A stretch of DNA of 64,000 nt from Bathymodiolus brooksi (Eukaryota; Mollusca; Bivalvia; Mytilida; Modiolidae). This document shows positions 32,724 to 47,700 of the stretch, one piece after another (position 1 is the stretch's first letter; each line of letters begins with the position of its first letter). The notes under the pieces were generated by a model. The model saw only the letters and a list, made by a program, of their open reading frames with translations. It did not search any database and was not told the origin of the DNA. Both the position numbers and the translations under genes were made by a program. The DNA is taken from contig OY804579.1 of NCBI GenBank assembly GCA_963680875.1, positions 34,705,804 through 34,769,803 of the forward strand, read 5' to 3'.

Positions 32724-35700
32724 TAACGATGAACGGAGAGTAGAAAGTTGGTTTTCACCTTTATAGGTTTCTCATTAATAACGATGAACGGAGAGTAGAA
32801 AGTTGGTTTTCACCTTTATAGGTTTCTCATTAATAACGATGAACGGAGAGTAGAAAGTTGGTTTTCACCTTTATAGGTTTCTCATTAATAACGATGAACG
32901 GAGAGTAGAAAGTTGGTTTTCACCTTTATAGGTTTCTCATTAATAACGATGAACGGAGAGTAGAAAGTTGGTTTTCACCTTTATAGGTTTCTCATTAATA
33001 ACGATGAACGGAGAGTAGAAAGTTGGTTTTCACCTTTATAGGTTTCTCATTAATAACGATGAACGGAGAGTTTTCACCTTTATAGGTTTCTCATTAATAA
33101 CGATGAACGGAGAGTAGAAAGTTGGTTTTCACCTTTATAGGTTTCTCATTAATAACGATGAACGGAGAGTAGAAAGTTGGTTTTCACCTTTATAGGTTTC
33201 TCATTAATAACGATGAACGGAGAGTAGAAAGTTGGTTTTCACCTTTATTGGTTTCTCATTAATAACGATGAACGGAGAGTTTTCACCTTTATAGGTTTCT
33301 CATTAATAACGATGAACGGAGAGTAGAAAGTTGGTTTTCACCTTTATAGGTTTCTCATTAATAACGATGAACGGAGAGTTTTCACCTTTATAGGTTTCTC
33401 ATTAATAACGATGAACGGAGAGTTTTCACCTTTATAGGTTTCTCATTAATAACGATGAACGGAGAGTAGAAAGTTGGTTTTCACCTTTATAGGTTTCTCA
33501 TTAATAACGATGAACGGAGAGTAGAAAGTTGGTTTTCACCTTTATAGGTTTCTCATTAATAACGATGAACGGAGAGTAGAAAGTTGGTTTTCACCTTTAT
33601 AGGTTTCTCATTAATAACGATGAACGGAGAGTAGAAAGTTGGTTTTCACCTTTATAGGTTTCTCATTAATAACGATGAACGGAGAGTAGAAAGTTGGTTT
33701 TCACCTTTATAGGTTTCTCATTAATAACGATGAACGGAGAGTTTTCACCTTTATAGGTTTCTCATTAATAACGATGAACGGAGAGTAGAAAGTTGGTTTT
33801 CACCTTTATAGGTTTCTCATTAATAACGATGAACGGAGAGTAGAAAGTTGGTTTTCACCTTTATAGGTTTCTCATTAATAACGATGAACGGAGAGTAGAA
33901 AGTTGGTTTTCACCTTTATAGGTTTCTCATTACTAACGATGAACGGAGAGTAGAAAGTTGGTTTTCACCTTTATAGGTTTCTCATTACTAACGATGAACG
34001 GAGAGTAGAAAGTTGGTTTTCACCTTTATAGGTTTCTCATTAATAACGATGAACGGAGAGTAGAAAGTTGGTTTTCACCTTTATAGGTTTCTCATTACTA
34101 ACGATGAACGGAGAGTAGAAAGTTGGTTTTCACCTTTATAGGTTTCTCATTAATAACGATGAACGGAGAGTAGAAAGCTGGTTTTCACCTTTATAGGTTT
34201 CTCATTAATAACGATGAACGGAGAGTAGAAAGTTGATTTTCACCTTTATAGGTTTCTCATTAATAACGATGAACGGAGAGTTTTCACCTTTATAGGTTTC
34301 TCATTAATAACGATGAACGGAGAGTTTTCACCTTTATAGGTTTCTCATTAATAACGATGAACGGAGAGTAGAAAGTTGGTTTTCACCTTTATAGGTTTCT
34401 CATTAATAACGATGAACGGAGAGTAGAAAGTTGGTTTTCACCTTTATAGGTTTCTCATTACTAACGATGAACGGAGAGTAGAAAGTTGGTTTTCACCTTT
34501 ATAGGTTTCTCATTACTAACGATGAACGGAGAGTAGAAAGTTGGTTTTCACCTTTATAGGTTTCTCATTACTAACGATGAACGGAGAGTAGAAAGTTGGT
34601 TTTCACCTTTATATGTTTCTAATTACTAACGATGAACGGAGAGTAGAAAGTTGGTTTTCACCTCTATAGGTTTCTCATTACTAACGATGAACGGAGAGTA
34701 GAAAGTTGGTTTTCACCTTTATAGGTTTCTCATTAATAACGATGAACGGAGAGTAGAAAGTTGGTTTTCACCTTTATAGGTTTCTCATTAATAACGATGA
34801 ACGGAGAGTAGAAAGTTGGTTTTCACCTTTATAGGTTTCTCATTAATAACGATGAACGGAGAGTAGAAAGTTGGTTTTCACCTTTATAGGTTTCTCATTA
34901 CTAACGATGAACGGAGAGTAGAAAGTTGGTTTTCACCTTTATAGGTTTCTCATTACTAACGATGAACGGAGAGTAGAAAGTTGGTTTTCACCTTTATAGG
35001 TTTCTCATTAATAACGATGAACGGAGAGTAGAAAGTTGGTTTTCACCTTTATAGGTTTCTCATTAATAACGATGAACGGAGAGTAGAAAGTTGGTTTTCA
35101 CCTTTATAGGTTTCTCATTAATAACGATGAACGGAGAGTAGAAAGTTGGTTTTCACCTTTATAGGTTTCTCATAAATAACGATGAACGGAGAATAGAAAG
35201 TTGGTTTTCACCTTTATAGGTTTCTCATTAATAACGATGAACGGAGAGTAGAAAGTTGGTTTTCACCTTTATAGGTTTCTCATTAATAACGATGAACGGA
35301 GAGTAGAAAGTTGGTTTTCACCTTTATAGGTTTCTCATTAATAACGATGAACGGAGAGTAGAAAGTTGGTTTTCACCTTTATAGGTTTCTCATTAATAAC
35401 GATGAACGGAGAGTTTTCACCTTTATAGGTTTCTCATTAATAACGATGAACGGAGAGTAGAAAGTTGGTTTTCACCTTTATAGGTTTCTCATTACTAACG
35501 ATGAACGGAGAGTAGAAAGTTGGTTTTCACCTTTATAGGTTTCTCATTACTAACGATGAACGGAGAGTAGAAAGTTGGTTTTCACCTTTATAGGTTTCTC
35601 ATTACTAACGATGAACGGAGAGTAGAAAGTTGGTTTTCACCTTTATAGGTTTCTCATTACTAACGATGAACGGAGAGTAGAAAGTTGGTTTTCACCTTTA

Positions 35701-38700
35701 TAGGTTTCTCATTACTAACGATGAACGGAGAGTAGAAAGTTGGTTTTCACCTTTATAGGTTTCTCATTACTAACGATGAACGGAGAGTAGAAAGTTGGTT
35801 TTCACCTTTATAGGTTTCTCATTACTAACGATGAACGGAGAGTAGAAAGTTGGTTTTCACCTTTATAGGTTTCTCATTACCAACGATGAACGGAGAGTAG
35901 AAAGTTGGTTTTCACCTTTATAGGTTTCTCATTACTAACGATGAACGGAGAGTAGAAAGTTGGTTTTCACCTTTATAGGTTTCTCATTACTAACGATGAA
36001 CGGAGAGTAGAAAGTTGGTTTTCACCTTTATAGGTTTCTCATTAATAACGATGAACGGAGAGTAGAAAGTTGGTTTTCACCTTTATAGGTTTCTCATTAA
36101 TAACGATGAACGGAGAGTAGAAAGTTGGTTTTCACTTTTATAGGTTTCTCATTACTAACGATGAACGGAGAGTAGAAAGTTGGTTTTCACCTTTATAGGT
36201 TTCTCATTAATAACGATGAACGGAGAGTAGAAAGTTGGTTTTCACCTTTATAGGTTTCTCATTAATAACGATGAACGGAGAGTAGAAAGTTGGTTTTCAC
36301 CTTTATAGGTTTCTCATTAATAACGATGAACGGAGAGTAGAAAGTTGGTTTTCACCTTTATAGGTTTCTCATTAATAACGATGAACGGAGAGTAGAAAGT
36401 TGGTTTTCACCTTTATAGGTTTCTCATTAATAACGATGAACGGAGAGTTTTCACCTTTATAGGTTTCTCATTAATAACGATGAACGGAGAGTAGAAAGTT
36501 GGTTTTCACCTTTATAGGTTTCTCATTAATAACGATGAACGGAGAGTAGAAAGTTGGTTTTCACCTTTATAGGTTTCTCATTAATAACGATGAACGGAGA
36601 ATAGAAAGTTGGTTTTCACCTTTATAGGTTTCTCATTAATAACGATGAACGGAGAGTAGAAAGTTGGTTTTCACCTTTATAGGTTTCTCATTACTAACGA
36701 TGAACGGAGAGTAGAAAGTTGGTTTTCACCTTTATAGGTTTCTCATTACTAACGATGAACGGAGAGTAGAAAGTTGGTTTTCACCTTTATAGGTTTCTCA
36801 TTAATAACGATGAACGGGGAGTAGAAAGTTGGTTTTCACCTTTATAGGTTTCTCATTAATAACGATGAACGGAGAGTAGAAAGTTGATTTTCACCTTTAT
36901 AGGTTTCTCATTAATAACGATGAACGGAGAGTTTTCACCTTTTTAGGTTTCTCATTAATAACGATGAACGGAGAGTAGAAAGTTGGTTTTCACCTTTATA
37001 GGTTTCTCATTAATAACGATGAACGGAGAGTAGAAAGTTGGTTTTCACCTTAATAGGTTTCTCATTAATAACGATGAACGGAGAGTAGAAAGTTGGTTTT
37101 CACCTTTATAGGTTTCTCAATACTAACGATGAACGGAGAGTAGAAAGTTGGTTTTCACCTTTATAGGTTTCTCATTACTAACGATGAACGGAGAGTAGAA
37201 AGTTGGTTTTCACCTTTATAGGTTTCTCATTACTAACGATGAACGGAGAGTAGAAAGTTGGTTTTCACCTTTATATGTTTCTAATTACTAACGATGAACG
37301 GAGAGTAGAAAGTTGGTTTTCACCTCTATAGGTTTCTCATTACTAACGATGAACGGAGAGTAGAAAGTTGGTTTTCACCTTTATAGGTTTCTCATTAATA
37401 ACGATGAACGGAGAGTAGAAAGTTGGTTTTCACCTTTATAGGTTTCTCATTAATAACGATGAACGGAGAGTAGAAAGTTGGTTTTCACCTTTATAGGTTT
37501 CTCATTAATAACGATGAACGGAGAGTAGAAAGTTGGTTTTCACCTTTATAGGTTTCTCATTAATAACGATGAACGGAGAGTAGAAAGTTGGTTTTCACCT
37601 TTATAGGTTTCTCATTAATAACGATGAACGGAGAGTAGAAAGTTGGTTTTCACCTTTATAGGTTTCTCATTAATAACGATGAACGGAGAGTAAAAAGTTG
37701 GTTTTCACCTTTATAGGTTTCTCATTACTAACGATGAACGGAGAGTAGAAAGTTGGTTTTCACCTTTATAGGTTTCTCATTAATAACGATGAACGGAGAG
37801 TAGAAAGTTGGTTTTCACCTTTATAGGTTTCTCATTAATAACGATGAACGGAGAGTAGAAAGTTGGTTTTCACTTTTATAGATTTCTCATTACTAACGAT
37901 GAACGGAGAGTAGAAAGTTGGTTTTCACCTTTATAGGTTTCTCATTAATAACGATGAACGGAGAGTAGAAAGTTGGTTTTCACCTTTATAGGTTTCTCAT
38001 TAATAACGACGAACGGAGAGTAGAAAGTTGGTTTTCACCTTTATAGGTTTCTCATTAATAACGATGAACGGAGAGTAGAAAGTTGGTTTTCACCTTTATA
38101 GGTTTCTCATTAATAACGATGAACGGAGAGTAGAAAGTTGGTTTTCACCTTTATAGGTTTCTCATTAATAACGATGAACGGAGAGTAGAAAGTTGGTTTT
38201 CACCTTTATAGGTTTCTCATTAATAACGATGAACGGAGAGTTTTCACCTTTATAGGTTTCTCATTAATAACGATGAACGGAGAGTAGAAAGTTGGTTTTC
38301 ACCTTTATAGGTTTCTCATTAATAACGATGAACGGAGAGTAGAAAGTTGGTTTTCACCTTTATAGGTTTCTCATTAATAACGATGAACGGAGAGTAGAAA
38401 GTTGGTTTTCACCTTTATAGGTTTCTCATTAATAACGATGAACGGAGAGTAGAAAGTTGGTTTTCACCTTTATAGGTTTCTCATTAATAACGATGAACGG
38501 AGAGTTTTCACCTTTATAGGTTTCTCATTAAAAACGATGAACGGAGAGTAGAAAGTTGGTTTTCACCTTTATAGGTTTCTCATTAATAACGATGAACGGA
38601 GAGTAGAAAGTTGGTTTTCACCTTTATAGGTTTCTCATTACTAACGATGAACGGAGAGTAGAAAGTTGGTTTTCACCTTTATAGGTTTCTCATTAATAAC

Positions 38701-41700
38701 GATGAACGGAGAGTAGAAAGTTGGTTTTCACCTTTATAGGTTTCTCATTAATAACGATGAACGGAGAGTAGAAAGTTGGTTTTCACCTTTATAGGTTTCT
38801 CATTAATAACGATGAACGGGGAGTAGAAAGTTGGTTTTCACCTTTATAGGTTTCTCATTAATAACGATGAACGGAGAGTAGAAAGTTGATTTTCACCTTT
38901 ATAGGTTTCTCATTAATAACGATGAACGGAGAGTTTTCACCTTTATAGGTTTCTCATTAATAACGATGAACGGAGAGTAGAAAGTTGGTTTTCACCTTTA
39001 TAGGTTTCTCATTAATAACGATGAACGGAGAGTAGAAAGTTGGTTTTCACCTTAATAGGTTTCTCATTAATAACGATGAACGGAGAGTAGAAAGTTGGTT
39101 TTCACCTTTATAGGTTTCTCAATACTAACGATGAACGGAGAGTAGAAAGTTGGTTTTCACCTTTATAGGTTTCTCATTACTAACGATGAACGGAGAGTAG
39201 AAAGTTGGTTTTCACCTTTATAGGTTTCTCATTACTAACGATGAACGGAGAGTAGAAAGTTGGTTTTCACCTTTATATGTTTCTAATTACTAACGATGAA
39301 CGGAGAGTAGAAAGTTGGTTTTCACCTCTATAGGTTTCTCATTACTAACGATGAACGGAGAGTAGAAAGTTGGTTTTCACCTTTATAGGTTTCTCATTAA
39401 TAACGATGAACGGAGAGTAGAAAGTTGGTTTTCACCTTTATAGGTTTCTCATTAATAACGATGAACGGAGAGTAGAAAGTTGGTTTTCACCTTTATAGGT
39501 TTCTCATTAATAACGATGAACGGAGAGTAGAAAGTTGGTTTTCACCTTTATAGGTTTCTCATTAATAACGATGAACGGAGAGTAGAAAGTTGGTTTTCAC
39601 CTTTATAGGTTTCTCATTAATAACGATGAACGGAGAGTAGAAAGTTGGTTTTCACCTTTATAGGTTTCTCATTAATAACGATGAACGGAGAGTAAAAAGT
39701 TGGTTTTCACCTTTATAGGTTTCTCATTACTAACGATGAACGGAGAGTAGAAAGTTGGTTTTCACCTTTATAGGTTTCTCATTAATAACGATGAACGGAG
39801 AGTAGAAAGTTGGTTTTCACCTTTATAGGTTTCTCATTAATAACGATGAACGGAGAGTAGAAAGTTGGTTTTCACTTTTATAGATTTCTCATTACTAACG
39901 ATGAACGGAGAGTAGAAAGTTGGTTTTCACCTTTATAGGTTTCTCATTAATAACGATGAACGGAGAGTAGAAAGTTGGTTTTCACCTTTATAGGTTTCTC
40001 ATTAATAACGACGAACGGAGAGTAGAAAGTTGGTTTTCACCTTTATAGGTTTCTCATTAATAACGATGAACGGAGAGTAGAAAGTTGGTTTTCACCTTTA
40101 TAGGTTTCTCATTAATAACGATGAACGGAGAGTAGAAAGTTGGTTTTCACCTTTATAGGTTTCTCATTAATAACGATGAACGGAGAGTAGAAAGTTGGTT
40201 TTCACCTTTATAGGTTTCTCATTAATAACGATGAACGGAGAGTTTTCACCTTTATAGGTTTCTCATTAATAACGATGAACGGAGAGTAGAAAGTTGGTTT
40301 TCACCTTTATAGGTTTCTCATTAATAACGATGAACGGAGAGTAGAAAGTTGGTTTTCACCTTTATAGGTTTCTCATTAATAACGATGAACGGAGAGTAGA
40401 AAGTTGGTTTTCACCTTTATAGGTTTCTCATTAATAACGATGAACGGAGAGTAGAAAGTTGGTTTTCACCTTTATAGGTTTCTCATTAATAACGATGAAC
40501 GGAGAGTTTTCACCTTTATAGGTTTCTCATTAAAAACGATGAACGGAGAGTAGAAAGTTGGTTTTCACCTTTATAGGTTTCTCATTAATAACGATGAACG
40601 GAGAGTAGAAAGTTGGTTTTCACCTTTATAGGTTTCTCATTACTAACGATGAACGGAGAGTAGAAAGTTGGTTTTCACCTTTATAGGTTTCTCATTAATA
40701 ACGATGAACGGAGAGTAGAAAGTTGGTTTTCACCTTTATAGGTTTCTCATTAATAACGATGAACGGAGAGTAGAAAGTTGGTTTTCACTTTTATAGATTT
40801 CTCATTACTAACGATGAACGGAGAGTAGAAAGTTGGTTTTCACCTTTATAGGTTTCTCATTAATAACGATGAACGGAGAGTAGAAAGTTGGTTTTCACCT
40901 TTATAGGTTTCTCATTAATAACGATGAACGGAGAGTAGAAAGTTGGTTTTCACCTTTATAGGTTTCTCATTAATAACGATGAACGGAGAGTAGAAAGTTG
41001 GTTTTCACCTTTATAGGTTTCTCATTAATAACGATGAACGGAGAGTTTTCACCTTTATAGGTTTCTCATTAATAACGATGAACGGAGAGTAGAAAGTTGG
41101 TTTTCACCTTTATAGGTTTCTCATTAATAACGATGAACGGAGAGTAGAAAGTTGGTTTTCACCTTTATAGGTTTCTCATTAATAACGATGAACGGAGAGT
41201 AGAAAGTTGGTTTTCACCTTTATAGGTTTCTCATTAATAACGATGAACGGAGAGTAGAAAGTTGGTTTTCACCTTTATAGGTTTCTCATTAATAACGATG
41301 AACGGAGAGTTTTCACCTTTATAGGTTTCTCATTAAAAACGATGAACGGAGAGTAGAAAGTTGGTTTTCACCTTTATAGGTTTCTCATTAATAACGATGA
41401 ACGGAGAGTAGAAAGTTGGTTTTCACCTTTATAGGTTTCTCATTAATAACGATGAACGGAGAGTAGAAAGTTGGTTTTCACCTTTATAGGTTTCTCATTA
41501 ATAACGATGAACGGAGAGTAGAAAGTTGGTTTTCACCTTTATAGGTTTCTCATTACTAACGATGAACGGAGAGTAGAAAGTTGGTTTTCACCTTTATAGG
41601 TTTCTCATTACTAACGATGAACGGAGAGTAGAAAGTTGGTTTTCACCTTTATAGGTTTCTCATTAATAACGATGAACGGAGAGTAGAAAGTTGGTTTTCA

Positions 41701-44700
41701 CCTTTATAGGTTTCTCATTACTAACGATGAACGGAGAGTAGAAAGTTGGTTTTCACCTTTATAGGTTTCTCATTAATAACGATGAACGGAGAGTAGAAAG
41801 TTGGTTTTCACCTTTATAGGTTTCTCATTAATAACGATGAACGGAGAGTTTTCACCTTTATAGGTTTCTCATTAATAACGATGAACGGAGAGTTTTCACC
41901 TTTATAGGTTTCTCATTAATAACGATGAACGGAGAGTAGAAAGTTGGTTTTCACCTTTATAGGTTTCTCATTAATAACGATGAACGGAGAGTAGAAAGTT
42001 GGTTTTCACCTTTATAGGTTTCTCATTACTAACGATGAACGGAGAGTAGAAAGTTGGTTTTCACCTTTATAGGTTTCTCATTACTAACGATGAACGGAGA
42101 GTAGAAAGTTGGTTTTCACCTTTATAGGTTTCTCATTACTAACGATGAACGGAGAGTAGAAAGTTGGTTTTCACCTTTATATGTTTCTAATTACTAACGA
42201 TGAACGGAGAGTAGAAAGTTGGTTTTCACCTCTATAGGTTTCTCATTACTAACGATGAACGGAGAGTAGAAAGTTGGTTTTCACCTTTATAGGTTTCTCA
42301 TTAATAACGATGAACGGAGAGTAGAAAGTTGGTTTTCACCTTTATAGGTTTCTCATTAATAACGATGAACGGAGAGTAGAAAGTTGGTTTTCACCTTTAT
42401 AGGTTTCTCATTAATAACGATGAACGGAGAGTAGAAAGTTGGTTTTCACCTTTATAGGTTTCTCATTAATAACGATGAACGGAGAGTAGAAAGTTGGTTT
42501 TCACCTTTATAGGTTTCTCATTAATAACGATGAACGGAGAGTAGAAAGTTGGTTTTCACCTTTATAGGTTTCTCATTAATAACGATGAACGGAGAGTTTT
42601 CACCTTTATAGGTTTCTCATTAAAAACGATGAACGGAGAGTAGAAAGTTGGTTTTCACCTTTATAGGTTTCTCATTAATAACGATGAACGGAGAGTAGAA
42701 AGTTGGTTTTCACCTTTATAGGTTTCTCATTACTAACGATGAACGGAGAGTAGAAAGTTGGTTTTCACCTTTATAGGTTTCTCATTAATAACGATGAACG
42801 GAGAGTAGAAAGTTGGTTTTCACCTTTATAGGTTTCTCATTAATAACGATGAACGGAGAGTAGAAAGTTGGTTTTCACCTTTATAGGTTTCTCATTAATA
42901 ACGATGAACGGGGAGTAGAAAGTTGGTTTTCACCTTTATAGGTTTCTCATTAATAACGATGAACGGAGAGTAGAAAGTTGATTTTCACCTTTATAGGTTT
43001 CTCATTAATAACGATGAACGGAGAGTTTTCACCTTTATAGGTTTCTCATTAATAACGATGAACGGAGAGTAGAAAGTTGGTTTTCACCTTTATAGGTTTC
43101 TCATTAATAACGATGAACGGAGAGTAGAAAGTTGGTTTTCACCTTAATAGGTTTCTCATTAATAACGATGAACGGAGAGTAGAAAGTTGGTTTTCACCTT
43201 TATAGGTTTCTCAATACTAACGATGAACGGAGAGTAGAAAGTTGGTTTTCACCTTTATAGGTTTCTCATTACTAACGATGAACGGAGAGTAGAAAGTTGG
43301 TTTTCACCTTTATAGGTTTCTCATTACTAACGATGAACGGAGAGTAGAAAGTTGGTTTTCACCTTTATATGTTTCTAATTACTAACGATGAACGGAGAGT
43401 AGAAAGTTGGTTTTCACCTCTATAGGTTTCTCATTACTAACGATGAACGGAGAGTAGAAAGTTGGTTTTCACCTTTATAGGTTTCTCATTAATAACGATG
43501 AACGGAGAGTAGAAAGTTGGTTTTCACCTTTATAGGTTTCTCATTAATAACGATGAACGGAGAGTAGAAAGTTGGTTTTCACCTTTATAGGTTTCTCATT
43601 AATAACGATGAACGGAGAGTAGAAAGTTGGTTTTCACCTTTATAGGTTTCTCATTAATAACGATGAACGGAGAGTAGAAAGTTGGTTTTCACCTTTATAG
43701 GTTTCTCATTAATAACGATGAACGGAGAGTAGAAAGTTGGTTTTCACCTTTATAGGTTTCTCATTAATAACGATGAACGGAGAGTAAAAAGTTGGTTTTC
43801 ACCTTTATAGGTTTCTCATTACTAACGATGAACGGAGAGTAGAAAGTTGGTTTTCACCTTTATAGGTTTCTCATTAATAACGATGAACGGAGAGTAGAAA
43901 GTTGGTTTTCACCTTTATAGGTTTCTCATTAATAACGATGAACGGAGAGTAGAAAGTTGGTTTTCACTTTTATAGATTTCTCATTACTAACGATGAACGG
44001 AGAGTAGAAAGTTGGTTTTCACCTTTATAGGTTTCTCATTAATAACGATGAACGGAGAGTAGAAAGTTGGTTTTCACCTTTATAGGTTTCTCATTAATAA
44101 CGACGAACGGAGAGTAGAAAGTTGGTTTTCACCTTTATAGGTTTCTCATTAATAACGATGAACGGAGAGTAGAAAGTTGGTTTTCACCTTTATAGGTTTC
44201 TCATTAATAACGATGAACGGAGAGTAGAAAGTTGGTTTTCACCTTTATAGGTTTCTCATTAATAACGATGAACGGAGAGTAGAAAGTTGGTTTTCACCTT
44301 TATAGGTTTCTCATTAATAACGATGAACGGAGAGTTTTCACCTTTATAGGTTTCTCATTAATAACGATGAACGGAGAGTAGAAAGTTGGTTTTCACCTTT
44401 ATAGGTTTCTCATTAATAACGATGAACGGAGAGTAGAAAATTGGTTTTCACCTTTATAGGTTTCTCATTAATAACGATGAACGGAGAGTAGAAAGTTGGT
44501 TTTCACCTTTATAGGTTTCTCATTAATAACGATGAACGGAGAGTAGAAAGTTGGTTTTCACCTTTATAGGTTTCTCATTAATAACGATGAACGGAGAGTT
44601 TTCACCTTTATAGGTTTCTCATTAAAAACGATGAACGGAGAGTAGAAAGTTGGTTTTCACCTTTATAGGTTTCTCATTAATAACGATGAACGGAGAGTAG

Positions 44701-47700
44701 AAAGTTGGTTTTCACCTTTATAGGTTTCTCATTACTAACGATGAACGGAGAGTAGAAAGTTGGTTTTCACCTTTATAGGTTTCTCAATAATAACGATGAA
44801 CGGAGAGTAGAAAGTTGGTTTTCACCTTTATAGGTTTCTCATTAATAACGATGAACGGAGAGTAGAAAGTTGGTTTTCACTTTTATAGATTTCTCATTAC
44901 TAACGATGAACGGAGAGTAGAAAGTTGGTTTTCACCTTTATAGGTTTCTCATTAATAACGATGAACGGAGAGTAGAAAGTTGGTTTTCACCTTTATAGGT
45001 TTCTCATTAATAACGATGAACGGAGAGTAGAAAGTTGGTTTTCACCTTTATAGGTTTCTCATTAATAACGATGAACGGAGAGTAGAAAGTTGGTTTTCAC
45101 CTTTATAGGTTTCTCATTAATAACGATGAACGGAGAGTTTTCACCTTTATAGGTTTCTCATTAATAACGATGAACGGAGAGTAGAAAGTTGGTTTTCACC
45201 TTTATAGGTTTCTCATTAATAACGATGAACGGAGAGTAGAAAGTTGGTTTTCACCTTTATAGGTTTCTCATTAATAACGATGAACGGAGAGTAGAAAGTT
45301 GGTTTTCACCTTTATAGGTTTCTCATTAATAACGATGAACGGAGAGTAGAAAGTTGGTTTTCACCTTTATAGGTTTCTCATTAATAACGATGAACGGAGA
45401 GTTTTCACCTTTATAGGTTTCTCATTAAAAACGATGAACGGAGAGTAGAAAGTTGGTTTTCACCTTTATAGGTTTCTCATTAATAACGATGAACGGAGAG
45501 TAGAAAGTTGGTTTTCACCTTTATAGGTTTCTCATTAATAACGATGAACGGAGAGTAGAAAGTTGGTTTTCACCTTTATAGGTTTCTCATTAATAACGAT
45601 GAACGGAGAGTAGAAAGTTGGTTTTCACCTTTATAGGTTTCTCATTACTAACGATGAACGGAGAGTAGAAAGTTGGTTTTCACCTTTATAGGTTTCTCAT
45701 TACTAACGATGAACGGAGAGTAGAAAGTTGGTTTTCACCTTTATATGTTTCTAATTACTAACGATGAACGGAGAGTAGAAAGTTGGTTTTCACCTCTATA
45801 GGTTTCTCATTACTAACGATGAACGGAGAGTAGAAAGTTGGTTTTCACCTTTATAGGTTTCTCATTAATAACGATGAACGGAGAGTAGAAAGTTGGTTTT
45901 CACCTTTATAGGTTTCTCATTAATAACGATGAACGGAGAGTAGAAAGTTGGTTTTCACCTTTATAGGTTTCTCATTAATAACGATGAACGGAGAGTAGAA
46001 AGTTGGTTTTCACCTTTATAGGTTTCTCATTAATAACGATGAACGGAGAGTAGAAAGTTGGTTTTCACCTTTATAGGTTTCTCATTAATAACGATGAACG
46101 GAGAGTAGAAAGTTGGTTTTCACCTTTATAGGTTTCTCATTAATAACGATGAACGGAGAGTAAAAAGTTGGTTTTCACCTTTATAGGTTTCTCATTACTA
46201 ACGATGAACGGAGAGTAGAAAGTTGGTTTTCACCTTTATAGGTTTCTCATTAATAACGATGAACGGAGAGTAGAAAGTTGGTTTTCACCTTTATAGGTTT
46301 CTCATTAATAACGATGAACGGAGAGTAGAAAGTTGGTTTTCACTTTTATAGATTTCTCATTACTAACGATGAACGGAGAGTAGAAAGTTGGTTTTCACCT
46401 TTATAGGTTTCTCATTAATAACGATGAACGGAGAGTAGAAAGTTGGTTTTCACCTTTATAGGTTTCTCATTAATAACGACGAACGGAGAGTAGAAAGTTG
46501 GTTTTCACCTTTATAGGTTTCTCATTAATAACGATGAACGGAGAGTAGAAAGTTGGTTTTCACCTTTATAGGTTTCTCATTAATAACGATGAACGGAGAG
46601 TAGAAAGTTGGTTTTCACCTTTATAGGTTTCTCATTAATAACGATGAACGGAGAGTAGAAAGTTGGTTTTCACCTTTATAGGTTTCTCATTAATAACGAT
46701 GAACGGAGAGTTTTCACCTTTATAGGTTTCTCATTAATAACGATGAACGGAGAGTAGAAAGTTGGTTTTCACCTTTATAGGTTTCTCATTAATAACGATG
46801 AACGGAGAGTAGAAAATTGGTTTTCACCTTTATAGGTTTCTCATTAATAACGATGAACGGAGAGTAGAAAGTTGGTTTTCACCTTTATAGGTTTCTCATT
46901 AATAACGATGAACGGAGAGTAGAAAGTTGGTTTTCACCTTTATAGGTTTCTCATTAATAACGATGAACGGAGAGTTTTCACCTTTATAGGTTTCTCATTA
47001 AAAACGATGAACGGAGAGTAGAAAGTTGGTTTTCACCTTTATAGGTTTCTCATTAATAACGATGAACGGAGAGTAGAAAGTTGGTTTTCACCTTTATAGG
47101 TTTCTCATTACTAACGATGAACGGAGAGTAGAAAGTTGGTTTTCACCTTTATAGGTTTCTCAATAATAACGATGAACGGAGAGTAGAAAGTTGGTTTTCA
47201 CCTTTATAGGTTTCTCATTAATAACGATGAACGGAGAGTAGAAAGTTGGTTTTCACTTTTATAGATTTCTCATTACTAACGATGAACGGAGAGTAGAAAG
47301 TTGGTTTTCACCTTTATAGGTTTCTCATTAATAACGATGAACGGAGAGTAGAAAGTTGGTTTTCACCTTTATAGGTTTCTCATTAATAACGATGAACGGA
47401 GAGTAGAAAGTTGGTTTTCACCTTTATAGGTTTCTCATTAATAACGATGAACGGAGAGTAGAAAGTTGGTTTTCACCTTTATAGGTTTCTCATTAATAAC
47501 GATGAACGGAGAGTTTTCACCTTTATAGGTTTCTCATTAATAACGATGAACGGAGAGTAGAAAGTTGGTTTTCACCTTTATAGGTTTCTCATTAATAACG
47601 ATGAACGGAGAGTAGAAAGTTGGTTTTCACCTTTATAGGTTTCTCATTAATAACGATGAACGGAGAGTAGAAAGTTGGTTTTCACCTTTATAGGTTTCTC